In this document: one piece after another, positions 60,554-64,000 of the stretch
Layout: every line of letters begins with the position of its first letter
Position numbering within the stretch: the stretch's first letter is position 1
Assembly: GCF_003269295.1 (NCBI RefSeq)
Contig: NZ_QLTT01000001.1
Location: 1,135,635-1,199,634, forward strand
Source of the DNA: Lentzea atacamensis
GTDB taxonomy: Bacteria > Actinomycetota > Actinomycetes > Mycobacteriales > Pseudonocardiaceae
Length of the DNA: 64,000 nt
Reading direction: 5' to 3'
Program-made: the position numbers and the translations under genes
Notes under the pieces: generated by a model
Seen by the model: only the letters and a program-made list of their open reading frames with translations
What the model was told of the DNA's origin: nothing
Databases searched by the model: none

Positions 60554-63241
60554 CTAAGGCATTCGATCACCGACCAAAGCCAGGCACTGGATCGCGGCGA
60601 GCCCGTACTGGGCGGTCGCGTTCGTCGACACCCACGTCGCCTCGTCGACGGGATTCAGCACGGCAGGGCCGGTGATCCCGGTGCTGCGCCACGGGCTGTT
60701 CGCCGGATAGCCCGCCTCGCCGCGGCCGAGCTCCGTCCACGCGCGAGCGGCCAGGGCAGGGTCGCCGGTACTGGCTGCGGCGTAGGCGGTGAGCCTGGCG
60801 TGTGCCTGCTTGAGGTTGAGGTTGCCGAACGACTGCCCGACCGCGGCGATCTGTTCCGCGGCAGTGGCGTTGTACAACGTGCAGTACTGCAGCCACGCGC
60901 GTTCGAACCCCGGCACGTCGGCAGCGGAGATGATCTCACTGCAGATCTCCGCGAGCCCGAACACCGCGCTGAGGTGCGACACCGAGACCTTGACGGTGTC
61001 GGTGGCGAACGTGCCGGTGGTGAGGTCGTAACGGCCTTCCCCGGTGATGAACCCGTTCTTCAGCGCGCCGATCGCGGTGCAGGTGTTGAGCAGCTTGGTC
61101 CTGGCGATCGGATCGCCGCCGCGTTCCCACTCGGTGAACCACGCGGCGGCGAGCGCGCCCCAGTCGGTGCCGAGGCCGACCGCCAGCGCCTTCGGGTCGG
61201 GCTCGTACGGCTCGGTGCGGATCTTGCGCAACGGGTCGAGCGCGAGGAACGTCTTGTCCGCGTCGACCAGGTCGCGCAGCAGGTCGCCGACGCGTTCGTC
61301 CGCGGTGAGGAAGTAGAGGAACCGGCGGTTGGCCGCCGTGCTGATCCGCAGCTGTTTCGCGCTGTCGGCCCAGTGCTGCACGCCGTGCCGGGTGCCGAGG
61401 TCCGCGTACTTGCCGAGGTGGTAGACGTCGACCTCGCCGGTGTGGCGCGTCATCGCCTCCGCCATCCGGAAGACGTCCGCCCGCCCGGACCGCAGGTAGC
61501 TGTACCAGAGCCACAGATCCGTGCTCAGCTCCGAGTTGTCCCACGCGTAACCGCCGACGTCGTAGCGCCACTCGTGGCGGTCGTTGTCGTAGGTGTGCAT
61601 GACGTCGCCGTAGTCCCAGAACCCGTACCAGCGCCGCTGCTCGACCTGCCTGCGGTAGAAGTCGAAGAGGAAGTCGAGCCGGTCCTCGAGCACCGCCTTG
61701 GCCGGTGTCGACCTGTCCACCGGGGACCAGTCGCCGAACACGCCGGCGGCCCGCATCCGTTGCGGTGTGGTGACCAGCAGCGGTGGTGTGCGCACCGTGG
61801 CCGCCTGCGCGGCCAGCCGTTCCGCGGACGGGGTGGCGTCCAGCGCCCAGAACATCAGCTCGCTGGTCCTCGCGATGCCGTACGGGTCACCGAAGCCGGG
61901 CTCGTAGTCCTCGTAGGTGATCTCCAGTCCCTCCAGCTGCTCGGGATGGGTGTCCATGCCCATCCCGTCGTGGTAGAACCGCAGGTCCATCGGCCTGGCG
62001 TCGGGCGACCAGAGCCACAGCGTCACCTCGGCCGACTCACCCGCCGCGCCGCGGATGTCGAGCTGGGTCGGGTGCGTCTGCCAGAAGTCGCGCAGGCCGA
62101 ACGCGAAACCGCCGCTCACGCCACCGATGTAGCCGAACCCACCGGCCCTGGTGCCCGCCGCGGCGTGGACCCACCCACAGCCCTGCCTGGTCCGCTTGCG
62201 GATCTCGAACCCGTCGGCGGTGAGCTGGCTGAGCGTGTAGTCGCCCCAGGCCGGGATGAGGTGCAGCCGTGAACTCACCCTGGTGTCCCAAGTGGACACG
62301 GCCGGGGTTGCCCGCCCCGCCACCTGGGCGGCCCTGACCGCGGCGCCCGGATCCCTGCGCAGCCCGGTGATGCCGCGCACCGCCTCGGTGAACAGGCCGC
62401 CGTCCGCACTGGCGAACCTGACGTGCCGGTTGTGCGGCTCGTCGGAGAGCGGCACCTGGAAGCGCACGCCGAGCCCGCGGATGAAGTCGTCCACCGCCTT
62501 GCCGTCGAAGACGAAGCTGTGCACCATCCGGAAGTTCTCCGCGCCAGCGTGGAAGTACAGCCGGACGGTGAACGGCAGCCACGCCCGCGCACGGCGGTCG
62601 GCCCTGTGCTTGCCCTCGATGCGCACCACCGCGCGCACCGGTCCGTTCTGCTCGACGGTCACCTTGTGCACCTCGCCGGTGAACCGCTCGTCCTTCCCGC
62701 CTCGCTCGTCGGAGGCGTTCTGGCGCAGGCAGACCAGCTCACCCTTGCGCGCGACGACCCTGCCGCCGCGGGACACCGAGTCGATCAGGGCCCGCCCGCT
62801 CCGGTTGATCACGCACCGCGCGACGCCCGTGTCCACGACGATCCGGCCGGCCTGCCGGGACACCGTGACCGCTTTCGCCGGTGCCGCCGCCGGACCGGGA
62901 GCCAGCAGGTACCGCTCGGCCGACGGCGTTCCGGCGCCGATCGCGTGGGCGCTCCACTTCAGCGAGCCGTCGGGCCAGAAGCCGATCGGCCACGTCTGCA
63001 CAGGAACCGCCGTGCCATCGGACGTGCGCAGCCCGAACGACTGGTCCGGCCGCACGTGCCCCTTCGACCACGGCACTCCCCACGTCACGCCGGTCATCTC
63101 CGCGGGGACACCGCCTTCGAGCCAGTGCACCTCGGTTGGTTCGCCGGGTTCCGTGGCAGCGGCTCTGCCGACCGAGGCGGACACCGCCAGAGGCAGGGCG
63201 GTACCGCCGACCAACAGGGTCCGCCGGGTGAGTGGGGACAT
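60554..63241 (-). CDS. PcRGLX/YetA-like exo-rhamnogalacturonan lyase family protein
   Basis: This 895-residue protein has a Tat signal (TRRTLLVGGTALPLAVSASV). The body matches the three-part PcRGLX/YetA architecture: an N-terminal beta-sandwich (about 35-130: VTWGVPWSKGHVRPDQSFGL, FWPDGSLKWSAHA), a beta-rich middle (about 150-430) and an (alpha/alpha) toroid (about 480-890: WYGFWDYGDVMHTYDNDRHE WRYDVGG, AYWDNSE-like YAWDNSELSTDLWLWYSY). Related fungal enzymes (PL26) cleave rhamnogalacturonan exolytically. A perfect operator lies 35 bases upstream of the ATG at 63241, shared with the divergent acetylesterase. Confidence 0.82.
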   Translation of the reverse strand: MSPLTRRTLLVGGTALPLAVSASVGRAAATEPGEPTEVHWLEGGVPAEMTGVTWGVPWSKGHVRPDQSFGLRTSDGTAVPVQTWPIGFWPDGSLKWSAHAIGAGTPSAERYLLAPGPAAAPAKAVTVSRQAGRIVVDTGVARCVINRSGRALIDSVSRGGRVVARKGELVCLRQNASDERGGKDERFTGEVHKVTVEQNGPVRAVVRIEGKHRADRRARAWLPFTVRLYFHAGAENFRMVHSFVFDGKAVDDFIRGLGVRFQVPLSDEPHNRHVRFASADGGLFTEAVRGITGLRRDPGAAVRAAQVAGRATPAVSTWDTRVSSRLHLIPAWGDYTLSQLTADGFEIRKRTRQGCGWVHAAAGTRAGGFGYIGGVSGGFAFGLRDFWQTHPTQLDIRGAAGESAEVTLWLWSPDARPMDLRFYHDGMGMDTHPEQLEGLEITYEDYEPGFGDPYGIARTSELMFWALDATPSAERLAAQAATVRTPPLLVTTPQRMRAAGVFGDWSPVDRSTPAKAVLEDRLDFLFDFYRRQVEQRRWYGFWDYGDVMHTYDNDRHEWRYDVGGYAWDNSELSTDLWLWYSYLRSGRADVFRMAEAMTRHTGEVDVYHLGKYADLGTRHGVQHWADSAKQLRISTAANRRFLYFLTADERVGDLLRDLVDADKTFLALDPLRKIRTEPYEPDPKALAVGLGTDWGALAAAWFTEWERGGDPIARTKLLNTCTAIGALKNGFITGEGRYDLTTGTFATDTVKVSVSHLSAVFGLAEICSEIISAADVPGFERAWLQYCTLYNATAAEQIAAVGQSFGNLNLKQAHARLTAYAAASTGDPALAARAWTELGRGEAGYPANSPWRSTGITGPAVLNPVDEATWVSTNATAQYGLAAIQCLALVGDRMP

Positions 63242-63275
63242 GCTTCAACTCCCTTTCGGGTACGAGGCCGACGCT

Positions 63276-63293
63276 CTGGAAAGCGCTTTCCAG
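63276..63293. promoter_or_regulatory. LacI-type operator between lyase and acetylesterase genes
   Basis: CTGGAAAGCGCTTTCCAG is a perfect 18-bp palindrome that contains the GGAAAGCGCTTTCC box. It lies 35 bases upstream of the lyase-like gene and 85 bases upstream of the divergent acetylesterase start. Confidence 0.75.
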
Positions 63294-63377
63294 CCTGAGA
63301 CGCAAAGGGTATGCTCAATTATGAGATCGTTTTCTGTTCCGTCCGAATCAGACAAACCCTGCCGTCTGGAGAGAATT

Positions 63378-64000
63378 GTGCGGAAACGTGTTCTGACCTT
63401 GGTCGCCCTGGCTGTCCTGCCGTTCCTCGCCGCTGCCGGTCCGGCGTCGGCCGCAGAGCAGCCCGACTGCTCCCCCGCCGCCGAGACGTCCGCCGCCGCC
63501 GCGAGCGTGAAGGTCTGGCTCGCCGGCGACTCGACGATGTCCAACCCGCGGTCCAGCTGCCCCGTCGGCTGGGGCAGCCAGTTCGACCCGCTGTTCTCCG
63601 ACGACGTCACCGTCGTGAACAGCGCGGTCGCCGGCCGGAGCATCCAGACCTGGCTGTACGAGTCCAACGTGAAGAACACCAAGGACTCGACCGGAGAGTG
63701 CGTCGTGAGCCCCAGGACGTTCCACCAGCGCTGGCTGAACATGCTCAACCCGACCACCGGCATGAAGGCCGGCGACTACCTGATGATCCAGTTCGGAATC
63801 AACGACGGCAGCCGCGACTGTCCCCGGCACGTCGGCAGCGCCCGGTACAAGGAGCTCCTCGGCATGATGGCCAAGGCGGCCAAGGATCGCGGTGTCACCC
63901 CGATCTTCCTGACGCCCGTCTCGGCGATCAGGTGCAGCGGCAGCACGGCCGTCGGCACCCGAGGCTTCCTCACCGAGACGTTCGACGCGGGCCGCGCAGG
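63378..64000 (+). CDS. Rhamnogalacturonan acetylesterase (SGNH hydrolase), 3' end outside window
   Basis: The visible 207 residues form a secreted SGNH/CE12-type esterase: a signal peptide in the first 26 residues (RKRVLTLVALAVLPFLAAAG), block I VWLAGDSTMSNPRSS with the Ser, SAVAGRSIQTWLYES as block II and IQFGINDGSRDC as block III. The catalytic Asp-His block lies beyond the window. The start is the GTG at 63378 behind GGAGAG; an in-frame ATG at 63321 would add 19 residues. It differs from the esterase at 47720, so this locus has two such enzymes. It shares an operator with the divergent lyase-like gene. Confidence 0.85.
   Translation, partial: MRKRVLTLVALAVLPFLAAAGPASAAEQPDCSPAAETSAAAASVKVWLAGDSTMSNPRSSCPVGWGSQFDPLFSDDVTVVNSAVAGRSIQTWLYESNVKNTKDSTGECVVSPRTFHQRWLNMLNPTTGMKAGDYLMIQFGINDGSRDCPRHVGSARYKELLGMMAKAAKDRGVTPIFLTPVSAIRCSGSTAVGTRGFLTETFDAGRA

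Overview
The window reads as chromosome of a high-GC filamentous actinomycete. Support: strong G/C third-position bias, many GTG and TTG starts, four-base ATGA/GTGA gene overlaps, Tat-exported binding proteins, DUF6297, CU044_5270 and DUF2264 families, and actinobacterial CBM2 cellulases with poly-Thr linkers. The family mix fits Pseudonocardiales (Lentzea/Saccharothrix-like), but that placement is inference. I see no rRNA, tRNA, CRISPR array or intact mobile element.

Region 1 (1-13.7 kb) is ordinary accessory metabolism and regulation: an AI-2E family exporter cut by the window edge, an FAD monooxygenase, a DUF4142 protein divergent from a MarR gene across a palindrome, an SRPBCC-TetR pair behind a double palindrome, an ECF sigma factor overlapping a CU044_5270 membrane protein, a LexA-like repressor, a LysR/PfpI divergent pair, an ABC exporter (ATPase plus DUF6297), and a luciferase-like monooxygenase/MarR/FMN reductase operon. 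Two patches (6.2-6.7 and 7.4-7.8 kb) are gene debris.

Region 2 (13.7-29.5 kb): an NMT1-type ABC importer diverges from an aromatic-ring-type FAD hydroxylase and a cupin. Then come a GMC oxidoreductase with its small subunit, a quinol-monooxygenase-like gene, aldose 1-epimerase, an S1 serine protease, a SnoaL/TetR pair, a PNPOx-like gene and a methyltransferase. Between them lies a graveyard of broken genes: GH27, a TPR regulator tail, GH30, an IS3 transposase tail and a shortened secreted HExxH protein.

Region 3 (28.4-42.7 kb): a DeoR-HTH/sugar-binding hybrid repressor faces a co-transcribed sugar ABC importer (binding protein and two permeases, no ATPase), a hydroxyacid dehydrogenase and a DUF2264 protein. 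These are followed by a 161-bp palindromic MITE-like element and a secreted GH30 galactanase-like enzyme. Next is a second import/export system behind a DtxR/IdeR-like iron box: an MFS exporter, an Opp-type binding protein and a fused OppB-OppC permease. A PucR-type regulator closes the block.

Region 4 (43.6-64 kb) is a polysaccharide-degradation island: esterase, GH2, rhamnogalacturonan acetylesterases, GH5 mannanase with CBM2, a Cip1-like protein, GH6 with CBM2, CE2 esterase, GH35, GH43 with CBMs, a beta-helix protein and a PcRGLX/YetA-like rhamnogalacturonan lyase. Three near-identical GGAAAGCGCTTTCC operators mark the pectin/galactan genes and a CelR-type box marks the GH6 gene, so at least two LacI-family circuits act here. 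Together with region 3, the enzyme set suggests breakdown of rhamnogalacturonan I with (arabino)galactan side chains plus mannan and cellulose, with imported oligosaccharides handled inside the cell.
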